From the NCBI GenBank assembly GCA_000969725.1, contig JXSR01S002958.1: DNA of 22,322 nt. One strand, 5' to 3'. The notes below the pieces were generated by a model. The model had not been told where the DNA came from, did not search any database, and saw only the letters and a program-made list of their open reading frames with translations. The stretch's first letter is position 1. Every line of letters starts with the position of its first letter. Both the position numbers and the translations under genes were made by a program. The stretch is from Ophiothrix spiculata. Its lineage: Eukaryota; Echinodermata; Ophiuroidea; Amphilepidida; Ophiotrichidae. Positions 1 to 9,659 of this stretch are shown piece by piece.

Positions 1-93
1 ATAGTGGGCCGAAGACCAATTAATTGACTCTTTATAGATCCTAATCCTATAGGGCTTTTTGACAGAGCCAAGTACTACTTGGTATATTGGGCA

Positions 94-690
94 TTGTTAT
101 AAGGCAGAAAACATAGTCGGCCTCCAAACAAAATTTTCGCTGCCAGTACCAAACATTTTTAACGTCACAACCAAATGTTTGGTAGCAAAATTTTGTTTAG
201 AGGCAGACTATTACCCCGTTCAGACAGAGCCAAAAAGTCGTCTTATGTCATCTTTAGTCGTCTTCGAGTTATATCGAGTTCAAAATTCACTTGTGTGTGA
301 ACAGTTCGAGTCGACTTAAGTCATCTTTCAAAAGGTCGTCTTACATCGAGTTTTTAACTCGCTAAATAGCAAGTTAAGTCGCGTTAGTAACTCGATGAAG
401 CACGACTAACGACGACTTTACGTAAGTGTGAACACCTGTCGTCGTTAGTCGAGTTGAATTCGTGTTTACTTCCACAGCGCATTGACCTGGAGCGTATGTC
501 ATTTCCGGAAATAACAAGTCGAGTTCATTTCAACTCGACTTCAATATCGTGTGTGTGTGAACGGTCATAAATCGAGTTACTTTTTTCTAATCCGAGGTCG
601 TGTTTGAAATATAAAATGAACTCGATAACGAGTTAAGACGACTTTTGTGTGTGTCTGAACGGGGTATATGTTTTCGCCCTATGTCAAATT
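94..690. mobile_element. Foldback MITE (family 1, copy A), interrupted by a second element
   Basis: Two arms face each other. The left arm, about 97-145, carries AAAACATAGTCGGCCTCC followed by CAAAATTTT and ACCAAACATT. The right arm, about 160-211, is its complement and carries AAATGTTTGGTAGC, AAAATTTTG and GACTAT. The outermost part of the right arm (GTTTTCGCCC) lies at 670-679, beyond a 455-bp insertion. Without that insertion the element would be about 140 bp and almost entirely palindromic, as expected for a foldback MITE with no coding capacity. Related arms occur at 16563-16625 and 18495-18573. The outer target duplication could not be settled. The superfamily is unknown. Confidence 0.75.
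212..666. mobile_element. 455-bp TIR element nested in the foldback MITE, TSD TAT
   Basis: The ends are inverted: TACCCCGTTCAGACA at 212-226 matches the complement of 652-666, and AAAAGTCGTCTTA is shared just inside. TAT at 209-211 and at 667-669 is the apparent 3-bp target duplication. Removing 212-669 restores GACTATGTTTT, which is exactly what the other arm of the host palindrome predicts, so the boundary is well supported. The interior is full of short CGAGTT/AACTCG and GTCGTC/GACGAC words in both orientations and has no open frame of note. It is a non-autonomous DNA transposon. A 3-bp duplication is compatible with Harbinger-type transposition, but TAT does not fit the usual TWA, so I leave it unassigned. 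Confidence 0.85.
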
Positions 691-770
691 TATGCTTCCC
701 CTTATTATATTCTTTCAACATAAAAAATACACAACTTTTTCATGTTCAAATATTTTTTATACATTTTTAA

Positions 771-1418
771 AGGTGTAGGACTCGACACCTCCTATTTCAA
801 CATGTGTAAAATTATTATTATTCTAAAAGTACCAGGAGCTCTGTCAATCATTCCCCTGAGTTCGGTGAGTAGTGTTATAAGGAGCTCAATTTCAATTATT
901 CTTGTGTGAGATAGTGCTTTTGAATTGTTGGCAAGGAACTCGGAGAAACACTCTCCTGGAATGTTGTAAAGGAGAGCTGTAGGAGCTCATGCTCAATTGA
1001 GCTCCTCAAACGTGAAGGACAAGTCTGTAATTTATTTTTGGATAAATTACCTCAAATGCATTTTGTGAGGTTTAACCCTAATTTGGTTGCTTCTTGTTTT
1101 ACTCTTAAAAAAGTATGCAACTGTAGGGATGAGGCTGTAATGTAAATAGGCCTAAATAAAGAAATAAAAAATTATTATATTCCAATAAAGTTCTATTAAT
1201 TTTTCTTTATGCCACTCTGCTTTTATATGCCATCTTCAAAATTAAAAAGAATTTGGGTGAAAATTTTGGATGAATAGCGCGCATATAAATGCCGGATATT
1301 ATTATTATTATTATTATTACATAAATTTATAACCAGGAAAACATGGACTTTAATTTGCCATCAAAAAATACTTCCAGTCTAGCCCCAGAAGATGAGAATC
1401 TGGTCAGAACCTACACCT
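771..1418. mobile_element. 648-bp TIR element flanked by TTAA
   Basis: AGGTGTAGG at 771-779 is the exact complement of CCTACACCT at 1410-1418, and both ends are bordered by TTAA (767-770 and 1419-1422). The TIR continues imperfectly for about ten more bases. TTAA duplications are known for piggyBac- and Kolobok-type transposons. The interior has no long open frame, so this is a non-autonomous copy. It holds several GGAGCTC words (about 836-1010) and an (ATT)n run. A lone matching end (CCTACACCTTTAA) lies at about 4750-4762 without a visible partner. Confidence 0.7.
1299..1319 (+). repeat. (ATT)n microsatellite
   Basis: Seven uninterrupted ATT units, inside the TTAA-flanked element. Confidence 0.9.
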
Positions 1419-1426
1419 TTAACTAA

Positions 1427-1535
1427 AAGTTGGAGAAATATTTCATTTAAAGTTTAAATCAAATATTTCTCCAACTTCAAACACTTCTAAGTTGAATGTT
1501 TTATTTAAATGATTTAATTTCAAACACTTCTAAGT
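1427..1535. repeat. 17-bp-stem hairpin followed by a 17-bp direct repeat
   Basis: AAGTTGGAGAAATATTT at 1427-1443 is the exact complement of 1461-1477, separated by a 17-base AT-rich loop that itself contains TTTAAA twice. Immediately after, TTCAAACACTTCTAAGT occurs at 1476-1492 and again at 1519-1535. It lies directly outside the right TTAA of the preceding element. Probably part of another short repeat; no family recognised. Confidence 0.7.
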
Positions 1536-3190
1536 ATCTTTTTTCAGCACAACAGTTTCAGAACCATGGAACAAAAAAGGAAAATAATAAAACATTTCAA
1601 AATCTTTAAAAATTGGGGAGGGTGGGATGGGAAACGCAAATTTTTTAAGATATTTTACTTCTCTTTATAGGCCTACTAGTATATTGTACTGACTCAATTT
1701 ACATAGTCAATGATAGTCATAGGCCTAGACTTGGAAAGAGTTCATGCAAATACTCACTCATTTTGCGTCCAACAGACTGCAGGCAATAATAAAATCACTG
1801 AACAAACGTAGCACCAAGATAACTCCATTTTCATATAAATTAGCAAACTTGGCCCCAAAATCTGCCAAGAAAACACACAATTTTCACTGTACAAAAATAG
1901 CACACACTGTCAACAAATGTTGGGCTCTCCACTCCACTATTGACACATCGTGTGGCCCTGGCTAGCTCTCTGTACTGGCTTATAGGTTATCAAATAGTAG
2001 ACCTTGTTCTATGAGTGAACTGCAATGATTAATGCACTAGATTGATTCAAAAACAAAAGCTTATTGAAGATCCTCTTATAAATATCCTTCAGTTTAATAA
2101 TCTCATGTGTTGAAATGTCATAAAGAAAATTCCTAGTATATAGTCTCTCCTGTGGAATGGTTATAGGTGGTTACTTCAACTTGCAGCTCTGCAATATGTG
2201 TTGTTCCACACTCACATGGCTTTTTGTGGAATACCCCTTAGGTACCCATGACTTCTTGACTCCTAGTTTATGTATAATTACCTACTACAGAGTAAATAGA
2301 CCTTGGGGATCAGCAAAAGAATGTGAGTAAACATTACAAGCCAATAAGGTGGGTGCAACCATAATACCTCTAAGGGGGATCAACTTTCTTTGTGTACATG
2401 TACTAACCATGCACTCATATCTGTGTAGACAATCTGAGGTCATTGAATTGAGTAAATAATTCCCCTAGAGAATGGAATGTTCCATTGGTGTAATAGGGTA
2501 GCAGGAACCAATTGGAGGGCTTGATGAGAGACACCTGTTACTTCTAAGGATATAATTGGATTAAAGTAAGGCTACAATCAGAATGACATAAAAAGTATAA
2601 AAGTTACATATGTACCTTGTCTGATTCGGGGTCTGATTTCAGATTCAGATTCGGATATTTCCGCATTCATTTCAATTGTTCAACATAAGTAGTGACAATA
2701 TTATGAATATGGAGGAGAAGGTCGAAAGGCCAATAAGGCCAGAAGACAGCATTTACAAATTTTAGTTTTCACTGTCATATGAAAATCACCACGGCCACTT
2801 TTTGTTTCAGTTGTAAATTTCAGTCAAACCACCAAGCCGATTTGATTTTATGAGCAATTTTATATAGCTTATACGTAGATAATTTCTGCATTTCTGGTTA
2901 TCACAATTAGACAATGTTCACTTATAATCTTCCATAACATCTGACAAGAAGCAGCTGAAAATTCACATAGGCAAGTTTGGAAAAAAGCAGACTCAATGAG
3001 TCTGGACTCAACTTTTGTGGTTTAACCAAACTTAAGTTTACCATACTGAAACAAAGTGTGCCATTTGAGTGATTTGACAATGTATAATGTGGCAACTAGA
3101 GAACATTGTTGAAAAAAACATCTTCAAGAATGATATTCAACAAAATTGTAGGTCTCATATTTTCCCCCATGAATTTTTTTAATGATTCTA
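1536..3190. other. Stretch with no recognised gene or element
   Basis: I see no convincing coding region, RNA gene or terminal repeats here. Short open frames such as 1744-1965 (+) show low-complexity Lys/Thr-rich translations and no motif. Two TAGGCCTA words occur at 1668 and 1720. A degenerate CAGATT-rich run lies at about 2620-2660. Confidence 0.5.
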
Positions 3191-3639
3191 GTGGGGAGCG
3201 GGTTAGCGCAGTGGTAGTTCCCTCGCTTTGAAGTTTGCACTAATCAGGTCTTGGGTTTGATTCCCAGGCCATGCACTTTATGTGCATTTGGCTTTCAGTC
3301 CATGCTCGCTGTCCAGGTCCGTCTTGGCAGACTACCAAGGTCTAAATACACCATGAACTGGAGTCCAACTATGATGAACAAATCATAAGGCATCATCTAC
3401 CCAAGGCCAGGGGATTGCTGTAGTGAACACAGGTTCAGAAGAAGTCCCAAGTTCGAATCTGGGGAAAACCACCCGAACCTTCGAAGTGTTGATCACTAAA
3501 CAACATCAATCAGCTACACTGGGATTTTGGTGCAGACATGACGTCACAGGCAGTAAAGAACCCGAGTGAAGAAAAGACATCTGAGACATTCAGATTTCCG
3601 AAGGAAAGAAGATAGTTTTTTCTGTTATGGTCATTTGTC
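3191..3639 (+). mobile_element. tRNA-derived SINE, roughly 450 bp
   Basis: The 5' part reads like a tRNA gene head. It has an A-box-like TTAGCGCAGTGG (3203-3214) and a B-box-like GGTTTGATTCC (3254-3264) about 40 bases downstream, the usual spacing of an internal RNA polymerase III promoter. The following ~370 bases are a tRNA-unrelated body that contains a second B-box-like word, GTTCGAATCTGG, at about 3451-3462. The body also carries one TGACGTCA (3539-3546). The 3' boundary is uncertain; a perfect inverted repeat begins at 3640. No coding capacity is expected. No target duplication was identified, and a database match was not possible, so the family name is unknown. Confidence 0.7.
3203..3264 (+). 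promoter_or_regulatory. Internal Pol III promoter (A box and B box) of the SINE
   Basis: TTAGCGCAGTGG at 3203-3214 fits the A-box consensus TRGYNNARNNGG at its core. GGTTTGATTCC at 3254-3264 fits the B box GGTTCGANNCC with one difference. Confidence 0.65.
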
Positions 3640-3669
3640 GAATTAAATTCGAGATCGCGAATTTAATTC
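3640..3669. repeat. 12-bp perfect inverted repeat with 6-base loop
   Basis: GAATTAAATTCG (3640-3651) and CGAATTTAATTC (3658-3669) are exact complements around AGATCG. It sits at the apparent 3' end of the SINE and may be its tail or an older palindromic target site. Confidence 0.8.
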
Positions 3670-5340
3670 CACATGTATTAGTATAGGAAAGCATGACGTG
3701 CTTTTTATCCGTTTTTTGAAGTCAAAACAATTTGTTTCACAAAATACACTTGAAAACGCTTTTAGATAGTCACATTCCTCCATTTTATGCTGTTTTTACT
3801 ACAAACCATTTTTGATCAAAATCTTCTAGTATTGCTTTCAGTGAAGAAGTGTGAAAAATGTACTAGGACAAATAAGTAAGTTCTTTTATTCTATATTACT
3901 TACCTAACCCCATTCACTAGCTTTATTCTCAAAAATGCCCATTCCAGAATGTTGCTGACATGGTATCTTTCTGTGTTGAACTTTGGATCAGGGTGCAAAA
4001 GGTTCTTGGTTCGAATCCAACAGGAAACCAGCCACTTTAGATGTATATATTTCTGTGGAGATAAAAATACAACAATCCTGTTAACGGTTAACAAATTATA
4101 TTTATAAGTCTTATTTTTCTGTTAGAACCAGTCATCATTGGAGTCTCACTGACTTACCCAAATTTCATGAATTTTATTATGAACAAATAAACAAATTACC
4201 TAATTATACAGAACCTAGTGTTTTATGATGCGTAATTATTTTATTAAGTGTTAAGAAAATGAAGAATTATTCCACGAATGTACAATAAACATCTGATTTA
4301 AATTATACAGATGATGTATCTTGTGGTAAAAAAAATTACCACGATTTGAGAGAAATCAGGAGGTGGAGGCTTCTTTTGAGAAAAAACTTGGAGAGGATGA
4401 GTAGCATACCCGATGCTATAACCTTTTAAATTTATGATTGGTGTTTGAATGGTCTTCTCTTCCCCCCCCCCCCCCCCCTTTATACAAAAAAATACTCTGG
4501 CACCATGCGCAAATTAGTCAATATAGCTATTCCAGGTTTGCACTTTTGGGAGCTTTGGACAAGGAGATAAAATGTTATATGTCTTGTCCTGGTTTTTGAA
4601 AAAGTGAGGAAGAGGATGCCTTTAATTTGTTTTTTTTATTGGTAAACTACTCTAAATTCACCCGATTTAGCGCCATTTGGAATGTTCAGGGCGCAAAATG
4701 ATGTCTTAGAAAAACAAAGAGGCCTTTTTTTATTTACTTGTTTTCGACCCTACACCTTTAACTTGAAAAAGTCAGCTTGATGACATCAATATGTATAATT
4801 TCACTTGAAATATAAGGAATTGTGAAAGTTATGATTAGATTATTCTAGAATTACTAGGAATTATTGGATTTAAAAAAAAAGCTAAATGTACAATCATTTT
4901 GGAAAACATTCAATACAAATGACAATAGCATTTACGTCTAGACTGGAATGGATGATTGAACTTTAATGGTATATGACGTCAGAGAGAGAGTGACATCAAC
5001 TTTCGATGTAAACTAAGCCAAAACTTGGACTGTATTTACTAGAAATCCTATGAGTCAAATTTCATCGTTTATTTGAAATAAGGATATCAATTTGTAAAGA
5101 AACTTTGTAAGTGGCCAAGTGGGATGCTGAGCTATGGGTTGCATATGATTCCACATGTTTTCTCAAAAGAATGATAGAAAAGAAACTCTTTTACCTGGTG
5201 ACGTTAACTGAATCTGGTTGCCATTGTTCCTTCTATTGAAAGCTTTGCGTCACAAAATTGGCTAAGCAATATGGAAAGCAGTCCAAGTACACTTTTATGA
5301 TAATATAGGGCATTATATATATTTAAAGACTTTATATAAA
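3670..5340. other. Stretch with no recognised gene; C tract and a lone element end
   Basis: No gene is supported. Notable items are a 17-base C run at 4462-4478, a solo CCTACACCTTTAA end at about 4750-4762 matching the element at 771-1418, a TTGATGACATCAA palindrome at 4777-4789 and a TGACGTCA at 4974-4981. A perfect B-box word GGTTCGAATCC at 4008-4018 has no credible A box upstream. Confidence 0.5.
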
Positions 5341-5343
5341 GAC

Positions 5344-6240
5344 CACATTTTGGCTGCCACTCTCTAGTTCCCCGTTTCAAGCACAACCTTTAGTTCACAA
5401 CTGATTCACAAGCCCTACTTTGAAATATTTTCTAGTTCACATGACCCCCCCCCCCCTTCTTTTTTTGTTGTTGAAATTTTAGTTCTCAATACCCCAATAA
5501 GGAAATTGCTTTCCAAACTCAAAATGACTGGAATCCCCCCCCCCCCATTTTTTTTAAATTATTATTTTTTATACCTCTGCCAGTTGTTATTTTTTCGCAC
5601 TGAAACTTCTTGACTTTTTTCCTTTAAGCCTTGCGCTTATTTTAAGACCATTTTTTTGAAAATCGGACCTAGGGTTGCGACGTGGTGTACCGTAATAGCA
5701 CGCTTGGTCAAACGAAAAACTGACCAAAAACTGATTTTCAATGGTGTTTTCGTTTTCACGATACACTTCAACTATGTTTTATCTTTTTTATTTGATGTGA
5801 AAGTATACTTTGACTCACATTAGTGCTACAAAATGCAACTTTTGCTTTAAAAAATTGCGAAAAACCATGATTTTGACGATTTTTTGTGATTTTCGCTTTA
5901 GTTGACATGACGTCACTTATGACGTCACTGTGACGTCATACAAGGTCCATTTTCATTTTTTTTTGTACCATTGGACTCGTGAGGGTCATAGCTATCCACC
6001 AGTACCCTACACTTGATGTTTCGACAATCGGTTTCCGAGATCGTTAGGGGGAACCCCCCCGGCTGTGAGTTGGGTCGAAAAAGCCCTGCTCTTTTAGGGT
6101 TAAGGGTTAATTCAGATCTTGTGACCCCTTTTTAGAGTTAACCTTCAGTTACCTAGTCCCTTGTTTCAGAAATATGGGTAGCACACCACTATCAAACCAA
6201 CCCAAGTTGAGTGCTGCCCCCTCCCCCCTCAGGCTTTGTT
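5344..6240 (+). repeat. Broken copy of the CCCCGGGGGG-type repeat (copy 1)
   Basis: Two blocks match the intact-looking copy at 12387-12740 in the same order and strand. Block one, about 5350-5400, shares CTGCC, CTCTAG and TTTCAAGCAC. Block two, about 6118-6235, shares TTTTAGAGTTAA, TTTCAGA-AT, AACCAA, AAGTTG, GTG and a final C-rich stretch. In copy 2 the blocks are about 150 bases apart; here they are separated by over 700 bases with two 12-base C runs (5445-5456, 5535-5546) and unrelated AT-rich sequence. Something was therefore probably inserted between about 5550 and 6110. The left terminus is missing or unrecognisable. Confidence 0.6.
5908..5938. promoter_or_regulatory. Three CRE-like TGACGTCA palindromes
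   Basis: TGACGTCA starts at 5908, 5920 and 5931, that is 12 and 11 bases apart, close to one helical turn. This octamer is the known binding site of CREB/ATF bZIP factors. No adjacent gene or promoter was recognised, so any regulatory role is inference; the cluster may simply be part of a repeat. Confidence 0.4.
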
Positions 6241-6691
6241 GTTGATGATGTTTTTTGTGATTTAGCAGAATAGGCCCATGAACTAGGCCCAATTTATCAG
6301 AAATGAAGACAGGAAATTTTAGCCCTCGTCCTCCCAAGGTTTTTTGGTTTTTTTTATTTCTTTTACATCCTTTGCGGTCATTTTGATGAAAAAATTAGGG
6401 GAGTACCACCTAAGGCAGGATTAGGGTAGGCCGTCAAAGTTGGGGAGTAAGGAGGGGGGGGGGGTGAAATCCCAGAAATTTTTAAGACAACATTTTGATA
6501 AATGTATGCATGCTAAAAGACTCAAACTAACAAGACATGTTAGAATCATCATTCCCCTTCTTAATTAGCAAAAAACCTGATGAAAAATCCAATATTTCGA
6601 AATTTTATGGTAAAATTTTGATTTTTGTGGCCATTTTGCCAAAATGCAATTTTGCCTGATTCTCTGATCCGAAAGTACTTTATGACGTCAT
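6241..6691. other. Stretch with no recognised gene; G tract
   Basis: An 11-base G run is at 6454-6464 and a TGACGTCA at 6683-6690. No coding signal or TIR pair was found before the MITE at 6696. Confidence 0.5.
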
Positions 6692-6695
6692 AATT

Positions 6696-6949
6696 GTGAT
6701 GACTCACCCCGAAAAGGGGGACTTTGCGACAGAACACTTTTCAAGATAGTACTGGTGAAAATAGGTATCAAAAAATAAAGAAAATAATAAGAATTTCCAG
6801 CAGATTTTCTGTTGTAAAATTTGATCGTCTTGATCAATTTCGACAAATAAGGTGTCATTTTAAAGCTTAGAAAATGCTTTAACAGATGCAATGATACACT
6901 CAAAATTGATATAAACTGCAAAGTCCCCCCTTTCAGGGTGATTCATCAC
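6696..6949. mobile_element. 254-bp MITE (family 2, copy A), TSD AATT
   Basis: The left end runs GTGATGACTCACCCCGAAAA then GGGGGACTTTGC. The right end is its near-complement, with GGGGGGACTTTGC on the other strand. AATT at 6692-6695 and 6950-6953 is the apparent 4-bp target duplication. The interior is AT-rich without an open frame. The same element recurs at 7132-7816, where the first 47 bases are identical. Four-base duplications occur in several DNA transposon superfamilies, so the assignment is left open. Confidence 0.85.
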
Positions 6950-7131
6950 AATTATGTAACACATTTTTATGATCTTGGTATTGTTGGATAGGGGAGGATC
7001 ATACCTATCTATAGCAAAACCAAGTTCATTGGGGGTTCTATTCTAAAATATGAGGGGGGAGTTGCAAGTACAACCCCTTCTTGGGAGTTCGTGTTACAAA
7101 AAATAGCTTGGGAGGACAATGGTTAACATAT

Positions 7132-7816
7132 GTGATGACTCACCCCGAAAAGGGGGACTTTGCGACAGAACACTTTTCGAGAAACTGATAAAATAGGCAC
7201 CAAAAAATAAAGAAAATAATAAGAATTTTCAGGAGATTGTCTGTTGTAAAATTTGTTTGCCTTGATCAATTTCAACAAGCAAGGTGTCATTTTAAAGCTT
7301 AGAAAATGCTATAGGGTGCACTATCCCAAATAACGTTCCTATACTTTTACACGTAAATTAGGGGTCTGAAAACGCTCTGTATCTCTGTAGTTAGTGATTC
7401 AAGCATTCTAGATTTAACTTTGTTTTCAAGTTTTGAAGCAAACCTTTCAGAAATCATCAAAGAAACAATATGTTGACCGGCTTGTTTTCCCGATATATCA
7501 GGCGATATTTTGTAATGTTTGTTCCATCTTTAATTTCATTATAAAATGTTCTGTGGTGCTGATTTTTTCTACACATTCACAACAATTTCTAAGCTAAATA
7601 ATTAGCATAAAATCAAAATAAAACATAGTCCCGTATTATTTCTATATAAATATAATTTAATGTCCTATTCCAACTTTATGGTTTAAAAACCTGGCAAATT
7701 TGCCACTAGCGTCACTACGTGCAGCGATTTACAATATTGCGACCTATAACAGATGAAATGATAAAAACAATATTGATATCATCTGCAAAGTCCCCCCTTT
7801 CGGGGTGAGCTATCAC
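7132..7816. mobile_element. Same MITE (family 2, copy B), TSD ATAT, interrupted
   Basis: It starts with the same GTGATGACTCACCCCG end and closes with the complementary end at about 7785-7816. ATAT at 7128-7131 and 7817-7820 is the target duplication. Removing the 431-bp insert plus one copy of its 4-bp duplication leaves 250 bp, very close to the 254 bp of copy A. The internal order of shared words is the same: AAAGAAAATAATAAGAATTT, TTGATCAATTTC, GGTGTCATTTTAAAGCTTAG, ACAGATG. Confidence 0.85.
7314..7744. mobile_element. 431-bp insertion nested in MITE copy B, TSD TATA
   Basis: TATA precedes (7310-7313) and follows (7745-7748) this segment. The sister copy at 6696-6949 reads GAAAATGCTTTAACAGATG across the same point with no insert. 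The ends are weakly inverted: GGGTGCACTAT on the left, GGTCGCAATAT on the opposite strand at the right, with AAAT shared inside. It has no open frame of note. It is probably a non-autonomous DNA transposon with short, imperfect TIRs; the superfamily is not recognised. Confidence 0.75.
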
Positions 7817-7883
7817 ATATAAGCCTAGATCTAGAAGATCTCCAATCTTCCAAATACAAATTTAAAAATTCTGACTGACTTAC

Positions 7884-8214
7884 AGGTGCAATTCATGATT
7901 TTGATGGGACAAAAACCTCGCCTGTTTTCTAGCTTAATAAGAAGAAGAGTACATCATAAATATGTACTGAAAATTTCACTTGATTCCGACCATTCGTTTC
8001 CTAGTTACAAGCTTTTCAGCGTTTTGAAAATCTCCATAGGCTACTGTGTTGTAATTACTGTCGGGGCCCCGACAATAATTAGAAAATGACACATTTTCAT
8101 GTAAGAATGGTTTGGGGATCGTAACATATACCAGTTGTCGATTCTTATAAGCTAAAAAACTCAGTTTTGATAGAGGTGACCTTGAGTGTGAAAAGTGGAT
8201 CATGAATTGCCCCT
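7884..8214 (+). mobile_element. 331-bp MITE (family 3, copy 1) with central palindrome
   Basis: AGGTGCAATTCATGAT (7884-7899) and the complement of 8199-8214 differ by one base, giving 16-bp TIRs. A second, inverted and partly truncated copy lies at about 15960-16308 and shares the TIR and the words TTTCACTTGATTCCGAC, TACAAGCTTTTCAGC, TGTGTTGTAATTACTGTCGG, AGAAAATGACACATTTTC and GAATGGTTTGGGGAT. Both carry a perfect GC-rich palindrome at the same internal place. No clear target duplication was seen. Short open frames on both strands here are chance products of the repeat. Confidence 0.75.
8059..8074. repeat. Perfect 16-bp palindrome TGTCGGGGCCCCGACA
   Basis: Fully self-complementary and much more GC-rich than its surroundings. 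Its counterpart in the inverted copy is the perfect 18-bp palindrome at 16116-16133, where the G4C4 core is G3C3. Confidence 0.9.
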
Positions 8215-8740
8215 TTAAGGCTAGAATTAAGGGCTATTCTTTAAATATAGTATAGATGCCTTACAAAATAGGGGCACAGATGCATTGCTTTTAAGTCAAA
8301 AATGACTCCAGTCAATGACTCCAAGAAAGTTCTTTGACCTTTGACAATTTTTTTTTCATAAAATGTGGGATAATACCAAATATTTGTGGTGAAAAGATTA
8401 ATGCACCTTGAATGCTTTATTCAAACATGATTAAAAAGTCATATCAATCGCTTGATTGGATATCAGGAATGATAATCATATAAACATGAAATTGTAGTTC
8501 ATGCTAACAAAAACAGCAATCAACTCCACTTTGATGTCATGCATTGAAAATTAAAGGGACTGCCCATCATCCTGAATAAATTTCACTTTCTTTTCACATG
8601 ACAATTTTTGGTAAAAATATTGGAACAGCAAGTCAATGCAAACTTACCACTGTGATTGTTTCCTCAAAAACAAAGACATTTTGATACTTGGGAGTCTGGG
8701 GGGCAAATCTTTCCAACTTATTTTATGGTTGGGATTTCAC
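8215..8740. other. Stretch with no recognised gene
   Basis: AT-rich sequence with no coding motif. A possible lone MITE end, ATTAAAGGGACTGCCC, is at about 8551-8566 and resembles ATTAAGGGGACTGGCC at about 13336-13351. Confidence 0.4.
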
Positions 8741-8743
8741 CTG

Positions 8744-9440
8744 GAAAAGAGAAAGAGCAGAAGAGATGGACCGAAAGTTGTGACAGATCTAGACTTCGCA
8801 GACGACATCACTCTTCTGTCCGAAGAAATGGAAAAGGCTCAAGAACTACCTTCTTAAAGAAGAGGTGTCATTCCGAAAAGTGGGCGTCAAAATGAATGCA
8901 GGCAAGACCAAATTCATGGCCTTCAACATCAACAATGGAGGAACCATTAGAACAGGTGATGACACCGAGCTTGAGGAAGTAAACAACTTCAAGTACCTTG
9001 GAGCCTGGATGGAAAGTACAGGAAGGGAGCAGCATTGGCAAGCATGTAATAAGCTGACTAAAATCTGGAAATTGCTCAAGCACCTTCACGAAGCTGCATT
9101 TGTTCACAGCGACTGTGGAATCTGTCCAACTCTATAATGGTAGTGAAGCCTGGACTATTTCTGCAAAGCTTGCAAAGAGTCTTGATGGAACATACACAAG
9201 GATGTTAAGAACTGTCCTTAATGATAATTGGCAACAGCATATCACCAACGAAGAACTGTACGGCAAACTACCAAAACTCTCCGAAAAGATCAGACAAAGG
9301 AGAGTTCGTTTTGCTGGGCACTGTTGCAGAAGTGTGGATGAACCAGTATCTGATCTATTACACTGGAATCTAAAGCATGGGAAGAGAAGGCTGGAAAACC
9401 TAATCACCATGACAGTGTCACTAAGCTGAATCACCCCTGG
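8744..9440 (+). pseudogene. Decayed LINE reverse transcriptase, central and C-terminal part
   Basis: Three open segments in different frames together read as the later half of a non-LTR retrotransposon reverse transcriptase. Segment one (about 8744-8845) contains the catalytic FADD motif in DLDFADDITLL (FADD at 8795-8806). Segment two (about 8862-9085) has VKMNAGKTKFMAFN, then FKYLGAWM, the usual post-catalytic palm/thumb signature. Segment three (about 9100-9400) has VESVQLY, SEAWTIS and RQRRVRFAGHCCRS, as in the C-terminal part of many invertebrate endonuclease-reverse-transcriptases. Frameshifts fall near 8850 and 9090. The endonuclease and the first RT motifs are absent, so it is 5'-truncated and not functional. 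The clade (RTE-like or another) is not certain. Confidence 0.85.
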
Positions 9441-9480
9441 AATCACCATGACAGTGTCACAAAGCAGCCAATATGAAACA

Positions 9481-9640
9481 AAGAACTGTACGGCAAACTA
9501 CTAAAACTCTTCGAAATGAACAGATGGAGGAGAGTTCATTTTGCTGGGAACTGTTCTAGAAGTGTGGATGAACCAGTATCTGATCTATTACACTAGAATC
9601 CAAAGCATGAGAAGAGAAGACCTGGAAAACCCAACCTAAC
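9481..9640 (+). repeat. Duplicated 3' end of the LINE remnant
   Basis: AAGAACTGTACGGCAAACTA at 9481 repeats 9251-9270, and the match continues for about 150 bases, with most positions conserved, including GTGTGGATGAACCAGTATC. The offset is 230 bases. Between the copies, AATCACCATGACAGTGTCAC occurs twice (9402-9421 and 9441-9460). The second copy has its own changes, including a stop within the DLLH segment, so it is a partial tandem duplication of an already decaying LINE or two stacked fragments. Confidence 0.85.
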
Positions 9641-9659
9641 CCCTATAATAGTTTTAAAC

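Noticed and set aside
59-319. 86-codon frame on the plus strand
   Set aside because: It crosses the boundary of the foldback MITE and the nested TIR element; composition follows the repeats.
4008-4018. Possible tRNA or SINE head (perfect B box GGTTCGAATCC)
   Set aside because: No credible A box or cloverleaf could be found at the right distance upstream; a single 11-mer is not enough.
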